NCBI GenBank assembly: GCA_905235615.1 | Contig: CAJOMB010000016.1 | Coordinates: 1 to 16,122 of the forward strand | From: an uncultured Bacteroidales bacterium | Lineage (GTDB): Bacteria > Bacteroidota > Bacteroidia > Bacteroidales > UBA932 | Length of the DNA: 16,122 bases | Reading direction: 5' to 3' | Shown here: in pieces, positions 15,970-16,122 of the stretch | Layout of the letters: every line of letters starts with the position of its first letter | Numbering within the stretch: position 1 is the stretch's first letter | Notes under the pieces: generated by a model | The model's input: only the letters and a program-made list of their open reading frames with translations | The model's database searches: none | What the model was told of the DNA's origin: nothing | Program-made: the position numbers and the translations under genes

Positions 15970-15998
15970 GGTAAAAAAAAACAGGGGGGGGTAAAAAA
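15970..15998. repeat. homopolymer and A-tract region upstream of the fimbrial promoter
   Basis: On the plus strand this 29-bp stretch is two copies of GGTAAAAAA (15970-15978 and 15990-15998), offset by exactly 20 bp. It contains nine consecutive A (15973-15981) and eight consecutive G (15984-15991). With the A6 at 15954-15959 this makes three A-tracts about two helical turns apart. It occupies the space between the phosphatase stop and the operon's -33 element. It may be intrinsically curved, could act as an UP-like element, and the G8/C8 run is prone to slippage. It may also serve as a poor terminator for the phosphatase gene, although I see no hairpin. Confidence 0.6.
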
Positions 15999-16122
15999 CT
16001 ACTTTTCCAGCAGTAATTTCAGAATCTTCTGGGCCACCTGCTCGTTGCCCTGAACGCCCATAAAGTCCTGGGCGTGTGGGCCGTAGGCGAAGATGGGAAC
16101 GGGGATGGCGGTGTGCCAGTCG
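15999..16122 (-). CDS. alkaline phosphatase, C-terminal 40 codons (5' end beyond window)
   Basis: Only the end of the gene is present. It reads D-W-H-T-A-I-P-V-P-I-F-A-Y-G-P-H-A-Q-D-F and then continues to QKILKLLLEK before TAG. The H-T followed by 'AYGPHA' block matches the C-terminus of PhoA-type alkaline phosphatases. In E. coli PhoA the equivalent HTG...AAYGPHA contains a zinc-ligand histidine. These are metal-dependent periplasmic or secreted phosphomonoesterases. It is transcribed in the same direction as the fimbrial operon, which starts 89 bp downstream. There is no clear terminator between them, so some read-through is possible. A functional link to the pilus is not suggested. The identification rests on a short fragment but a distinctive motif. 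Confidence 0.8.
   Translation of the reverse strand, partial: DWHTAIPVPIFAYGPHAQDFMGVQGNEQVAQKILKLLLEK

Noticed and set aside
15910..15998. Invertible promoter with flanking inverted repeats
   Set aside because: I found direct repeats (GGTAAAAAA twice) but no convincing inverted-repeat pair around the promoter, and no recombinase gene in the window.
15984..15998. Rho-independent terminator for the phosphatase gene
   Set aside because: T-tracts are present on the transcribed strand, but no GC-rich hairpin precedes them.

Overview
The window fits a moderately high-GC member of the order Bacteroidales (phylum Bacteroidota). The evidence is a seven-gene type V (FimA/Mfa-type) fimbrial operon, a Bacteroidota-type promoter (TTTG, 20-bp spacer, TACTTTTG), almost no Shine-Dalgarno sequences, and a run of lipoprotein signal peptides ending at Cys16-20. 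The genus cannot be fixed from the sequence; a Rikenellaceae-like or uncultured gut lineage is a guess.

Layout. Positions 2-2079 (+) hold a 5'-truncated pbpC (penicillin-binding protein 1C) that is broken. It has a frameshift near 1136, and a 28-bp dispersed repeat lies where part of the transpeptidase domain appears to be missing. Its stop codon overlaps, tail to tail, the stop of the last fimbrial gene. Positions 15909 down to 2076 (-) form one tight operon with gaps or overlaps of -8, 31, 4, -4, -3, 3 and 15 bp. In order it encodes: a DUF3575 barrel/OmpA-like/helical-repeat outer-membrane protein; an Mfa2/FimB-type anchor lipoprotein; two large paralogous fimbrillins (719 and 619 aa); three smaller fimbrillin-like lipoproteins (380, 369 and 533 aa); and a 1078-aa DUF4906-type lipoprotein with an EF-hand-like loop and a FISUMP/DUF1566-like C-terminus, the likely tip adhesin. 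At the right edge, 15999-16122 (-) is the last 40 codons of an alkaline phosphatase.

How the genes fit together. In characterised type V pili, subunits are exported as lipoproteins, processed at the cell surface by proteolysis, and polymerised by strand exchange. Here the order anchor, major shaft, second shaft-like subunit, minor subunits, tip resembles a base-to-tip parts list. The first gene could link the assembly to peptidoglycan or the outer membrane. One promoter at about 15932-15963 serves the whole set. Upstream of it are three A-tracts spaced about two helical turns apart and a run of eight G (C8 on the transcribed strand), which could tune or switch expression. No stretch over 300 bp lacks a gene, and I saw no tRNA, rRNA, CRISPR array, transposase or integrase.
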